A stretch of 64,000 nt of DNA. It comes from Pyxidicoccus sp. MSG2 (GTDB taxonomy: Bacteria > Myxococcota > Myxococcia > Myxococcales > Myxococcaceae). The notes under the pieces are model-generated. The model worked only from the letters and a program-made list of their open reading frames with translations, searched no databases and was not told where the DNA came from. Location: assembly GCF_026626705.1 (NCBI RefSeq), contig NZ_JAPNKC010000001.1, forward strand, positions 10,130,001 to 10,194,000. The letters run 5' to 3'. Shown here in pieces: positions 49,509 through 57,860 of this stretch (positions are counted from its first letter, which is position 1; every line of letters starts with the position of its first letter). The position numbers and the translations under genes were made by a program.

Positions 49509-50432
49509 ATGAAGACGTTCCTCGTGGTCAATCCGCGCAGCGCCAACGGACAGACGGGTAAGCGCTGGGCCGAGATTGGCGCGCAGGTGGGCAAGGCGCT
49601 CGGTGACTTCGGCCACGGCTTCACGCAGGGCGGCATGGATGCGGCGCGCATCGCCCGCCAGGCCATCGAAGACGGCTACGAGTGCATCGTCGCGGTGGGC
49701 GGTGACGGCACGCTCAACGAAGTCACCAACGGCTTCTTCCGCGACGGCAAGGCCATCAACCCCAACGCGGCGCTCGGCCTCATTCCCCGTGGCACCGGCG
49801 GTGACTTCCGGCGCACCTTCGGGTGGGAGCTGGACCTGGACTCGTCCCTTTCGCGGCTGCGCTCCGAGAAGACGGAGCCCTTCGACGTGGGCCGGCTCGA
49901 CTTCATCAACAACGAGGGCCAGCCGGAGACGCGCTACTTCGCCAACATCACCTCGTTCGGCGTGAGCGCGGTGGTGGCTCGCGAGGTGAACAGCGGCAGC
50001 AAGGCCCTGGGCGGCAACTTCAGCTTCGTGTGGGGCACGCTCAAGGGCCTGGTGAAGTACACGGAGAAGAAGGTCCGCCTGTCCGCCGACGGCGGCCCGG
50101 AGGAGACGCTCGACATCACCACCGTGGCCGTGGCCAATGGCCGCTACTTCGGCAGCGGCATGTTCGTGGCGCCCGAGGCCGTCACCCATGACGGCCTCTT
50201 CGACGTCACCATCTGGTCCGGCTACGGCTTGAGCGACTTCGTCCTCAAGTCGAAGGGCGTCTACAACGGCAACCACGTGACGTGGAAGGGCACGCGCCGG
50301 CTGCGCTGCCGCACCCTGCGCGCCGAGCCCATGGAGGGCGAGGACGTGTTCCTCGACGTGGACGGCGAGACGCCGGGGCGCCTGCCGTGCACCATGACGC
50401 TCATTCCCGGCGCCATCCGCCTCAAGGTGTAG
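49509..50432 (+). CDS. Diacylglycerol kinase-family lipid kinase
   Basis: 307 residues. VVNPRSANG, GGDGTLNEVTNGF, and GLIPRGTGGDFRRTFG are the DAGK/YegS catalytic segments. Phosphorylates diacylglycerol or a similar lipid at the membrane. ATG 49509 follows AGGAG; upstream frame is not conserved. Overlaps the convergent membrane-protein gene by 11 bp. Confidence 0.93.
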   Translation: MKTFLVVNPRSANGQTGKRWAEIGAQVGKALGDFGHGFTQGGMDAARIARQAIEDGYECIVAVGGDGTLNEVTNGFFRDGKAINPNAALGLIPRGTGGDFRRTFGWELDLDSSLSRLRSEKTEPFDVGRLDFINNEGQPETRYFANITSFGVSAVVAREVNSGSKALGGNFSFVWGTLKGLVKYTEKKVRLSADGGPEETLDITTVAVANGRYFGSGMFVAPEAVTHDGLFDVTIWSGYGLSDFVLKSKGVYNGNHVTWKGTRRLRCRTLRAEPMEGEDVFLDVDGETPGRLPCTMTLIPGAIRLKV

Positions 50433-51129
50433 CCGCGACTTCCCGCGAGGCCACGGGCCGGGGCTTCGGGGCGAAGCGCCGCTTGTAGTAGCGCTCCCAC
50501 AGCTTCAGTCCCGTGACGCCCACCACGGTGGGCCCGAGGAACAGCGCGAGCTGCGTGCCGTTGATGCCGAAGTGCCTCGCATTCACGACGAGGACGGCCG
50601 TCACGGTGCCGATGCCCGAGGCCACCATGGCGCCCATGTGCTCGAACCACCAGTGCATCCGCTCCTGGGGCGGGCGCAGCCAGTAGCGGAGCCCGGCGGA
50701 GCCCGCGTAGATGCCCACCGGCGCGAAGCCCCACAGGAGCGGCTGCTGGACGACCACGCCCCAGGCGAAGGTGAAGAGCCCCATTGCGAGCACCAGCGCG
50801 GACAGGCCCACATCCAGCGGGTGGTGGTGCGCCCCGGTGCGCGTCTTCGCCCGTAGCACGCGCACGCCCATGGACGAGGAGGCCGCGCTCTGCACCGCCA
50901 GGTAGGTGAAGAAGAGGGCCACGGGCTCCTCCAGCGGCGCCTGCACGAAGCGCCACCCGGCGATGACCAGCGCGGACAGCGCCACCGCCAGCATGGCGCC
51001 CACGTACACCCAGCCCACGCGGCGGTGCAGGGTCCCGCCCTTGCGCGCAATCAGGGGTAGCCAGAGGGTGATGAACGCCACGACTCCCGAGGCGATGTGG
51101 AGCCACCGGGCCAGTTGATAGAACGACAT
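50422..51129 (-). CDS. DUF2306-like polytopic membrane protein
   Basis: 235 residues with about seven hydrophobic segments. The start MSFYQLARWLHIASGVVAF and the RKGGTLHRRVGWVYV segment are typical of the DUF2306 family. Function unknown. It is divergent from the two-component system; the gap has repeats that could control both. Confidence 0.82.
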   Translation of the reverse strand: MSFYQLARWLHIASGVVAFITLWLPLIARKGGTLHRRVGWVYVGAMLAVALSALVIAGWRFVQAPLEEPVALFFTYLAVQSAASSSMGVRVLRAKTRTGAHHHPLDVGLSALVLAMGLFTFAWGVVVQQPLLWGFAPVGIYAGSAGLRYWLRPPQERMHWWFEHMGAMVASGIGTVTAVLVVNARHFGINGTQLALFLGPTVVGVTGLKLWERYYKRRFAPKPRPVASREVAATP

Positions 51130-51196
51130 GCGAGCCTCCGACGTACCGCGAGTCCGAGGCGTACGGTACGGAGCGGATCGAGGGCCCACATCTGGC

Positions 51197-51316
51197 GGAA
51201 GTCATACCGGCCGGATGTGACTTCCGGCACATGGCCCGTCCGACGAGCCCCGTCGGTGCTCCTGTCCGCACGCGGCATCTGACGGGGTGATGTGACTTCC
51301 GGCACATGGCCCGTCC
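51197..51316. promoter_or_regulatory. Repeat-rich divergent promoter upstream of the two-component system
   Basis: A perfect 28-bp direct repeat occurs at 51214-51241 and 51289-51316 (75 bp apart, core gatgtgacttccggcacatg). ggaagtca (51197-51204) and tgacttcc (51218-51225) form an inverted repeat with the first copy. The motif tgacttccgg therefore occurs three times counting both strands. Candidate binding sites for the response regulator. Confidence 0.6.
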
Positions 51317-51342
51317 CCCAGGGGCCCCGTAAGCTCTCCTCC

Positions 51343-52503
51343 ATGCCCACGGTGCCTGGCGTGGCGAAGTCGGCCACCACCCATCGCCTGCTGTTCGTTG
51401 CCGGGATGCTGACCTGGGCGGTGGTCGGCTTTCCGAAGCTCGTGGAGTTCGTGCGCGCGCCCTCGCGATGGGCGGAGCCGGCTTCGCTCGTGTGGACGGC
51501 GGCGTTCCTCGCGTTCGGCGTGGCCTTCTGGCTCCACGCCCGGGACGAAGAGCGGGGCAGGGTGTCGCTGCTCGCCGTGCAGGCGGTGGCGGCGCTGGCG
51601 GCCGTGGCCACGGGGGACAGCGGCCTGGACGGGGCGTTGTTCGCCATCGTCTCAGGACAGGCCCCCGAGGTGCTCTCCCAACGCCGGGCGCTGACGTGGG
51701 TGGGCGCGCAGGTGGTGGGCATGTTCACCGTGTTCGCCGTCATCCACCCGGTGGGACGAGCGCTGGTGCAGACGCTCATCTACGCGGGCTTCCAGGGCTT
51801 CACGCTCGGCACGGCGCTGGTGATGGTGCGCGAGGCCGAGGCCCGCCGCGAGCTGGCCCGGGTGCACCTGGAGTTGCAGGCCACGCAGGTGCTGCTCGCC
51901 GCCCGCGAGCGCGAGGGAGAGCGGCTGCGCATCGCCCGCGAGCTGCACGACTCCGTGGGCCACCACCTCACCGCGCTCTCCCTCAACCTGGAGGCCGCGG
52001 CGCACACCGCGCGGGACACGCCCTCCGCCGAGCACCTGCGCCGCGCTCGCGAGGCCGCCCGCACGCTGCTGTCCGAGGTGCGCGGCACGGTGACGGCGCT
52101 GCGCGACGCGCCTCTTCCGCTGCTGCCCTCGCTGCGCGCGCTCGCGGAGGGGGCCCCGGGGCTCGCCGTCCACCTGGACGTGCCCGAGTCACTCAGTCTG
52201 GAGTCCTCCGAGGCGGCGCACTCGCTGTTCCGCTGCGTGCAGGAGGTCCTCACGAACACGCTGCGCCATGCCCAGGCGCGGAACCTGTGGATTGCGATGG
52301 TCCCCACGGAAGACGGCGGGGTGCGAGTGCACGCGCGGGACGACGGGCGGGGCTCCTCCGAGGCCATCCGGCCCGGCGCGGGACTCACCGGCATGAGCGA
52401 GCGCTTCGCCCGACTGGGCGGCCGCGTGGAGTGGCGCGCGGCGGCGGGGAGGGGCCTGGAGCTGGAGGCGTGGCTGCCGGCCGCGCATGGGGCGGGGACG
52501 TGA
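51343..52503 (+). CDS. NarL/DesK-type sensor histidine kinase
   Basis: 386 residues. Four hydrophobic segments in the first 160 residues, a coiled linker, then HisKA_3 with RIARELHDSVGHHLTAL (His202) and an HATPase domain (VQEVLTNTLRHAQA, DDGRG, GLTGMSER). Signal unknown. ATG 51343 lies just after the promoter repeats. Stop overlaps the regulator start by four bases (GTGA). Confidence 0.92.
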   Translation: MPTVPGVAKSATTHRLLFVAGMLTWAVVGFPKLVEFVRAPSRWAEPASLVWTAAFLAFGVAFWLHARDEERGRVSLLAVQAVAALAAVATGDSGLDGALFAIVSGQAPEVLSQRRALTWVGAQVVGMFTVFAVIHPVGRALVQTLIYAGFQGFTLGTALVMVREAEARRELARVHLELQATQVLLAAREREGERLRIARELHDSVGHHLTALSLNLEAAAHTARDTPSAEHLRRAREAARTLLSEVRGTVTALRDAPLPLLPSLRALAEGAPGLAVHLDVPESLSLESSEAAHSLFRCVQEVLTNTLRHAQARNLWIAMVPTEDGGVRVHARDDGRGSSEAIRPGAGLTGMSERFARLGGRVEWRAAAGRGLELEAWLPAAHGAGT

Positions 52504-53141
52504 TTCGAATCGTCCTCGCGGATGACCACGCCCTGGTGCGTCAGGGCCTTCGCGGCCTGTTGGACCTCACCCCGGACCTGCGCGTGGTGGGCGAGGCCGG
52601 CGACGGTGAAGAGGCGTTGCTCAAGGTCGCCGAGCTGAATCCGGACGTGGTGCTGATGGATGTGCGCATGCCGCGCATGACGGGCCTGGAGGCCCTCCGC
52701 GAATTGCGCCGCACGGACGCGTCCCGACGCGTGGTGCTCCTCACCACCTTCGACGAGGACGCCGCCATCATCGAAGCCCTCCGCGCGGGCGTGCAGGGCT
52801 TCCTCCTCAAGGACGTCTCGCTGGAGGAGCTCGCGGACGCCATCCGCCGTGTGGCCTCGGGTGAGACGCTGCTGCCGCCCGGCGTCGCGGAGCGCGTGGC
52901 CCGGGGCGTGGCCGAAATGCCCCGCGACTTCCCCCACGCGGACCTGCCGGAGGGCCTCACCCGCCGCGAGGTGGAGGTGCTGCGCCTCATCGCCCGGGGA
53001 CTGAGCAACCGCGAGATTGCCCAGGCGCTCGGGACGGCGGAGGGGACTGTGAAGAACCAGACCTCCAGCATCCTCTCCAAGCTGGGCGTGAGGGACCGCA
53101 CCCGGGCCGTCCTCCGGGCCATGGAGCTCGGCTGCCTGTAG
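52500..53141 (+). CDS. NarL/LuxR-type response regulator
   Basis: 213 residues. Receiver domain with DDH at 8-10, phosphoacceptor Asp54 (VLMDVRMP) and Lys in FLLKDVS, then a LuxR-type HTH (LTRREVEVLRLIARGLSNREIA, GTVKNQTSSILSKLGV). Starts at GTG 52500 in the overlap with its kinase. It probably binds the repeats upstream of the operon. Confidence 0.95.
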   Translation: MIRIVLADDHALVRQGLRGLLDLTPDLRVVGEAGDGEEALLKVAELNPDVVLMDVRMPRMTGLEALRELRRTDASRRVVLLTTFDEDAAIIEALRAGVQGFLLKDVSLEELADAIRRVASGETLLPPGVAERVARGVAEMPRDFPHADLPEGLTRREVEVLRLIARGLSNREIAQALGTAEGTVKNQTSSILSKLGVRDRTRAVLRAMELGCL

Positions 53142-53226
53142 GCCGGACATACCACTTGGCAAGTGAGCAGCAGGCGGGGCAACCTGCTGCATCAGGTGAC
53201 GTCCGGCGTTAGCAGAGAGAGCAGCC

Positions 53227-54282
53227 ATGCCCCAGCCCCGAGGACCCTCCCAGCTCGACCTCTTCACCGGTGCCCCCGTGGAGGCCCCCACCCGCGGTCG
53301 CAAGGCGACCCAGCCGGTAGGGCCCGCCCCGGCGGCGGAGTCCCTGTCCGCGCTGGGCCAGCAGCTGCCCACGGGCACCTTCCTCGGCACGTCCTCGTGG
53401 ACCTTCCCCGGGTGGTCCGGAATCCTCTGGGACCATGAGGCCAGCGCCTCGCAGCTCGCGCGCGAGGGCCTGGCCGCGTACGCGAAGCACCCGGTGCTGC
53501 GCACGGTGGGCATCGACCGGACCTTCTACGCCCCCATCCCCGCCAGCGCCTTCGCCGAGTACGCCGAGCAGGTGCCGGACGGCTTCCGCTTCCTCGTGAA
53601 GGCGCACGACGTCTGCACCATGGCCCGCTTCCCCACGCACGAGCGCTACGGTGCCCACCGGGGACAGTCCAACGACAGGTTCCTCCACGCCGCCTACGCC
53701 GCCGAGGCCGTGGTGGCCCCCTTCGTCGAGGGACTCGGCGAGAAGGCCGGGCCGCTCGTCTTCCAGTTCCCTCCGCAGGACCCGCAGACGCTCGGGGGCC
53801 CCGCGCGCTTCGTGGAGCGGCTGCACGCCTTCTTCGCCGCACTGCCCAAGGGGCCGCTGTACGCCGTGGAGGTGCGCAACGAGGAATTGCTCACGGAGGG
53901 CTTCGCGCAGGCGCTGTCGGACGTGGGCGTCAGCCCCGTGCTCGCGGTGTGGCGCGACATGCCGCCGGTGGCGCAGCAGGCGAAGCGCACCCGCGCCTTC
54001 GAGGCCCGCGCGCTGGTGGTGCGGTGGATGCTGCCGCCGAACCTGGGCTACGAGGAGGCCCGCGCGCGCTACGCCCCCTTCGACAAGCTGGTGGACGAGG
54101 ACATGCCCACTCGCGACGTGCTCGCCCGGGTGTGCCTGGCGGCCGAGCGGCGCGGGAAACCCGCCTTCGTTACCATCAACAACAAAGCCGAGGGCAGCGC
54201 GCCCCTGTCCGCCATCCGACTCGCGGAACGTATTGTCGCGCGCAAGACGGAGGAGGACAGCCCACGGGGCGTCTCCTCATGA
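53227..54282 (+). CDS. DUF72 (YecE-like) protein
   Basis: 351 residues. A leading 45-residue Pro-rich region, then a DUF72 TIM-barrel with GTSSWTFPGWSGILWD, EVRNEELL and PAFVTINNKAEGSAP, the family's C-terminal signature. Function unknown. ATG 53227 is used; the N-terminal extension is longer than in E. coli YecE. Confidence 0.93.
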   Translation: MPQPRGPSQLDLFTGAPVEAPTRGRKATQPVGPAPAAESLSALGQQLPTGTFLGTSSWTFPGWSGILWDHEASASQLAREGLAAYAKHPVLRTVGIDRTFYAPIPASAFAEYAEQVPDGFRFLVKAHDVCTMARFPTHERYGAHRGQSNDRFLHAAYAAEAVVAPFVEGLGEKAGPLVFQFPPQDPQTLGGPARFVERLHAFFAALPKGPLYAVEVRNEELLTEGFAQALSDVGVSPVLAVWRDMPPVAQQAKRTRAFEARALVVRWMLPPNLGYEEARARYAPFDKLVDEDMPTRDVLARVCLAAERRGKPAFVTINNKAEGSAPLSAIRLAERIVARKTEEDSPRGVSS

Positions 54283-54326
54283 ACGTCACTTGCCCCTGAG
54301 CACGAGTCTTGCTTACGTGGAGTGAC

Positions 54327-54638
54327 ATGAAGTCCATGGCCGTAGCCGCGATGATGGTGCAGTTGATGGCAGCCGGGGGCGCAGGCTCGCAAGGCGAGCA
54401 GGCGACCGTGCGCCGCGACGCGTCCGCGGATGATGTGGGCAAGCACCTCTCCGCGCTGAAGGGCGAGGTGTCCTCCCTCTCCGAGCAGTTCCGCATCGCG
54501 CGCGAGCGCCGCCGGTTGGAGGCGGAGAAGAAGAAGCGCGAGAACGAGGAGTGGCACCTTGGCCCCCAGGCGCCTGCCGCCTCAGCGAGCGAGCGAGCCC
54601 CCGCTTCCACCCGAGGGGCCGGAGCCTCCGCCCGCTGA
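54327..54638 (+). CDS. Small exported coiled-coil protein
   Basis: 103 residues: a signal-like start (MAVAAMMVQLMAAGGAGS), then a charged helical segment with heptad spacing (HLSALKGEVSSLSEQFRIARERRRLEAEKKK is helical throughout), and an Ala-rich tail. ATG 54327 has no strong ribosome site. The last 80 bp overlap the Smr gene in another frame. Confidence 0.6.
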   Translation: MKSMAVAAMMVQLMAAGGAGSQGEQATVRRDASADDVGKHLSALKGEVSSLSEQFRIARERRRLEAEKKKRENEEWHLGPQAPAASASERAPASTRGAGASAR

Positions 54639-54924
54639 GGACGAGGCAGTAGAAATTCCAATCGATGGGACGCTGGACCTGCACCTCTTCCATCCTCGCG
54701 AGGTGAAGGACCTGGTCGTCGAGTACCTCTGGGCGTGCCGCCAGAAGGGGCTGCTCGACGTGCGCATCATCCACGGCAAGGGCACCGGGGCGCTGAGGCG
54801 CACCGTGCACGCGCTGCTCCCGAAGTTGCCAGAGGTGGAGTCGTTCCGCTCCGCCGGCGAGGGCGACGGGGGCTGGGGCGCGACGTGGGTGCGGCTGCGG
54901 CCGGCGGAAACCGCGGGGACGTAG
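54559..54924 (+). CDS. Smr-domain protein
   Basis: 121 residues. After a Pro-rich start the Smr fold shows LDLHLFHPREVKDLV and VRIIHGKGTGALRRTV, the (H)GKGxG motif of the MutS2/Smr family, with nucleic-acid binding or nicking activity. Only TTG 54559 gives the full domain with GAGGAG nearby; it lies inside the preceding gene. Stand-alone Smr proteins are of unclear role. Confidence 0.85.
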   Translation: MAPRRLPPQRASEPPLPPEGPEPPPAEDEAVEIPIDGTLDLHLFHPREVKDLVVEYLWACRQKGLLDVRIIHGKGTGALRRTVHALLPKLPEVESFRSAGEGDGGWGATWVRLRPAETAGT

Positions 54925-54959
54925 CGTCCGCGCCCTGTCGGTTTCCCGGCACGGGTGTC

Positions 54960-55355
54960 ATGCTTCCCGGCACCATGCGCTGGGTCATCCGCTCCGAGCA
55001 GCAGCGTGCCCTGGGAGGGCTCGCCGCAGACAGCTTCGTCGAGGACGCGGCCACCCGGCTGCGCCGTCACTGGCCCGCGGCGTGTGCGGCCCTGGGAGAC
55101 GCGGGGCTGGAGGTGCGCATCCGCCACGGCATGACCCTGGCGGCCCGCTTTGACATCCACGACAAGGCCGCCGTGCTGCGCTACCTCAACGCGATGTTCG
55201 CGCTGGGCGACGGCTTCGCATCCGACGCGCGCTACCCGTGGGCCGCGGAGCTGTTGGGACATCCACGGCTCGACGAGCACGAGCGGATGGCGCGAGTCTC
55301 GGCCGAGGTGGCCGCCACGCTGCGCGCAGGGGAGGTGAAGCATGGATCCGTTTGA
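54960..55355 (+). CDS. Small T6SS-associated helical protein
   Basis: 131 residues. The VIRSEQQRAL start, VRIRHGMTLAARFDIHDKAAVLRYLN and YPWAAELL segments match, in my recollection, small proteins coded next to DUF4123 adaptors in T6SS effector loci. No membrane segment. ATG 54960 or 54975 may be the start; neither has a good ribosome site. Its stop overlaps the next start by 14 bases. Confidence 0.65.
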   Translation: MLPGTMRWVIRSEQQRALGGLAADSFVEDAATRLRRHWPAACAALGDAGLEVRIRHGMTLAARFDIHDKAAVLRYLNAMFALGDGFASDARYPWAAELLGHPRLDEHERMARVSAEVAATLRAGEVKHGSV

Positions 55356-55842
55356 AGGGTGGGCGCTGAAGAAGGGCAGTCCGCAGCTGCCGAAGCCGCT
55401 CCCGATGCCGGAGCCGCTGGCCCCGACGGACGACGCCGTGGAGAGCTTCGAGGCGCTGGACGCCGAGGCCGCGGAGCTGTCTCCCGAGGCCCGGGTGGAC
55501 TCTCCGGTGACGACGTGCCCGCTGACGTGGCTGGAAATCACCGTCTTCGACGAGGACGGCGACCCCGTCCCCGACGTGTCCTTCGAGGCCTCGCTGCCGG
55601 ATGGCTCGACGCACAAGGGCACCCTGGACAGCCAGGGCCGGGCGAAAATCAAGGGGACGGACGTGGAGGCGGAGGACGTGGACGTCGAAGTCTCCGTCCG
55701 CAGGGCGGAGGATGGCGGCGCCGCGTCGTACTCGCTGAGCATCCGTCCCCGCGCGTCCTCGTCGACGGAGAAGTCCGAAGACGCCGAGGCCCCTTCCGAC
55801 GATTCGCTGCTGCGGGCCGAGCTGGAGGAACCGGAGCGCTGA
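55342..55842 (+). CDS. T6SS-type protein with a carboxypeptidase-regulatory-like domain
   Basis: 166 residues. The core LEITVFDEDGDPVPDVSFEASLPDGSTHKGTLDSQGRAKIKG is the beta module found at the end of many VgrG spike proteins and T6SS effectors. Flanks are acidic and disordered. Overlaps the previous gene by 14 bases and converges on the EEP-propeller gene with a 20-bp gap. A role as structural part or loading factor is inferred. Confidence 0.7.
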   Translation: MDPFEGWALKKGSPQLPKPLPMPEPLAPTDDAVESFEALDAEAAELSPEARVDSPVTTCPLTWLEITVFDEDGDPVPDVSFEASLPDGSTHKGTLDSQGRAKIKGTDVEAEDVDVEVSVRRAEDGGAASYSLSIRPRASSSTEKSEDAEAPSDDSLLRAELEEPER

Positions 55843-55862
55843 GCGCGGCACGCCGCTCGAGC

Positions 55863-57857
55863 TCAAATCGTGACGCGGACCTCCACGGGCAGGTGGTCGC
55901 TCACGCCAGTCGTCTTCCAGTAGGCGTCATGGCACGCCTGGAAGTTGGCCTGGGCGAGCCCCACGCCACCGCCGACCACCACGGCGCCTCCCACTGCCGC
56001 GGCCTGGCGCCGGTCCGCCTTCTCCGCGACGACGTTCTTCAGCCGCGCGTGGTGCACGGTGGTGAAGCCCACCGTGAGGATGTGGTCGTACGCGTGCGAG
56101 GTGTGCGCGGCGTAGGTGGCATTGACGCCCGGCTGCTTGAGGCTGGTGCGGATGTTGATGTGGCTGGCGAATCCGCCTCCGAAGCCCGTCAGCACCGCCC
56201 GGTCATTGGCGTGCCCCGGCCCGTTGTTGGAGCACTGGGCGAGCTGGGCGCCCGTCATGGTGCAGCAGTTGAAGTCGCCGACGACGAGCGCGGGCTCGGC
56301 GCCGCGCAGGGTGGTGATTTCACGGATGGTCGCCAGCCGCGCCGTCCCATTCTGTGCATCGAGGTTGTTGGCGGAGCCCTTGCCGGACTGGGCCGCCTGC
56401 TTCACCGTCTGGTAGTTGGGCGCGGGGGAGTGGGCCGCGAGCAGCAGGAAGGTGTTGTTGGGGCCCGCCACCGTCACATCCCGGAAGCGCGCCAGGTAGG
56501 GCCGGCGCTGATAGGCCTGGGGAAAATGTATCTGCGCGCCCATGGCCGTCTGGAAGTTGCACTGGCCCACCCAGGCGCTGCCCGGATGGACGGCGAGGTG
56601 CCCGGGCGTTCCCGCCGCCACCACATTCACCGGGGCGCCGCCCTGCACGCGGCTGCGCACCCGGTTGCCGTTCGTGTCCACCCACCAGAGGGTGCTGCGG
56701 GCCGGGTCCATGGTGAGGTCCACCGGCACGTCACCGGCGACGACGGAGGCGGCGTTGTTGCCGTCCATGTCCGCCTGCCAGATGTTGTTGGTGGCCGCGT
56801 CGACGAAGTACATCGTCTTGCGCGCCATGTGCAGCGTGAGCTGCCGCGGCTGCACGCCGACCTGGGTGAAGCGGTTGCGGATGTTGGCGCCCTGGAGGTC
56901 CGACGACTGGATGGTGTTGGTACCGGTGTCCACCCAGTAGAGCTGCGCCCGGGCGAGGTCGACGGTGAGGCAGTCGGGGCGGTTGAGCCCCGCGGGCGGG
57001 AAGTCCGCGTTGCCGTTGCCGTCCAGGTCGCACCACTGCAGCCGGTTGGCACCGGCGGCGTTGGACCAGTAGAGGACGTTGAAGTCCATGTCCAACGCCA
57101 GGTCCACGGGCTGCCGCGCGGTACCCATGGGCAGGGCGGGGGTTATCACCGTGTGGTTCGCGCCGTTGTAGTCGACGCGGCGGATCTGGTTGCTGTTGGT
57201 GTCCACCCAGTAGACGCGCTGGTTGACGGTGTCCAGGCGCAGGCGTGAGGCGTAGACGTTGGCCGGGCCCAGGTTGGCCGCGCCGCCGCCCAGCAGGTTG
57301 GAGCTCCAGAGCTGGTGGGCCGCGCTGTCCACCCAGAAGATTCTGCTCGCCGCCGCGTCCAGGGTGACGGCCGTCGCGTTGGCGCCCGTGCCCTGCGTCG
57401 CCACGGCGGCGCCCGCCAGCCCGGCGCGGCGCAGGGTGGTGCCGTTGCCGTCGTACCAGTAGACCTGCCCGTCATCCGCGGCGGCGGAGTTCCAGGGCTG
57501 GGTGAGTCCCACGCGCCGCTCCGGCCCCTCGAAGGAGACGGTGGCCGAGTTGTAGTAGATGGCGAGCGTCTCCGCCTTGGCGCCGTTGCAGAGCGCGAGC
57601 GGCGGCGCCACCCGCCAGCCCGGGTGGCGGTGCTGGAGCTTGGAGAGCAGCTTGAAGACGCCCAGCACCCCGTCGCCCGCGGCGAGGTCTCCCGGGTTGA
57701 GGCTCTGGACGCAGCCGGGCTCGATGACGATGAGGATGTCGTAGTTGGGGCCCGCGGCGGGGTTGACCACCTTGAGGATGCGGTTCACCGCCGCGGCCCT
57801 CCGCACGAGGTTCGCGCGGAAGTTGTACATGTTCCAGGAGAGGATGCGGACGGCCAT
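55863..57857 (-). CDS. EEP-fold nuclease/phosphatase interrupted by a YWTD-type beta-propeller
   Basis: 664 residues. The first 125 residues start an EEP (DNase I-like) domain: SWNMYNF (Asn9) and IVIEPG (Glu46). Residues about 128-425 hold seven YWTD-like motifs (YWYD 133, FWVD 174, YWVD 216, YWSN 263, YWVD 307, YFVD 350, WWVD 391), spaced 41-47 residues as in LDL-receptor class B propellers. The EEP fold resumes with RRPYLARF, AAHSP (His476), VVGDFNC (Asp528, Asn530), YDHIL (Asp591, His592) and SDHLPVEV (Asp654, His655). All catalytic residues are present. No signal peptide, PAAR or Rhs. SD AGGTGAG; 3 bp after the 538-residue gene. Likely a T6SS-delivered nuclease, but phosphatase activity is possible. 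Confidence 0.85.
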   Translation of the reverse strand: MAVRILSWNMYNFRANLVRRAAAVNRILKVVNPAAGPNYDILIVIEPGCVQSLNPGDLAAGDGVLGVFKLLSKLQHRHPGWRVAPPLALCNGAKAETLAIYYNSATVSFEGPERRVGLTQPWNSAAADDGQVYWYDGNGTTLRRAGLAGAAVATQGTGANATAVTLDAAASRIFWVDSAAHQLWSSNLLGGGAANLGPANVYASRLRLDTVNQRVYWVDTNSNQIRRVDYNGANHTVITPALPMGTARQPVDLALDMDFNVLYWSNAAGANRLQWCDLDGNGNADFPPAGLNRPDCLTVDLARAQLYWVDTGTNTIQSSDLQGANIRNRFTQVGVQPRQLTLHMARKTMYFVDAATNNIWQADMDGNNAASVVAGDVPVDLTMDPARSTLWWVDTNGNRVRSRVQGGAPVNVVAAGTPGHLAVHPGSAWVGQCNFQTAMGAQIHFPQAYQRRPYLARFRDVTVAGPNNTFLLLAAHSPAPNYQTVKQAAQSGKGSANNLDAQNGTARLATIREITTLRGAEPALVVGDFNCCTMTGAQLAQCSNNGPGHANDRAVLTGFGGGFASHINIRTSLKQPGVNATYAAHTSHAYDHILTVGFTTVHHARLKNVVAEKADRRQAAAVGGAVVVGGGVGLAQANFQACHDAYWKTTGVSDHLPVEVRVTI

Positions 57858-57860
57858 GGC

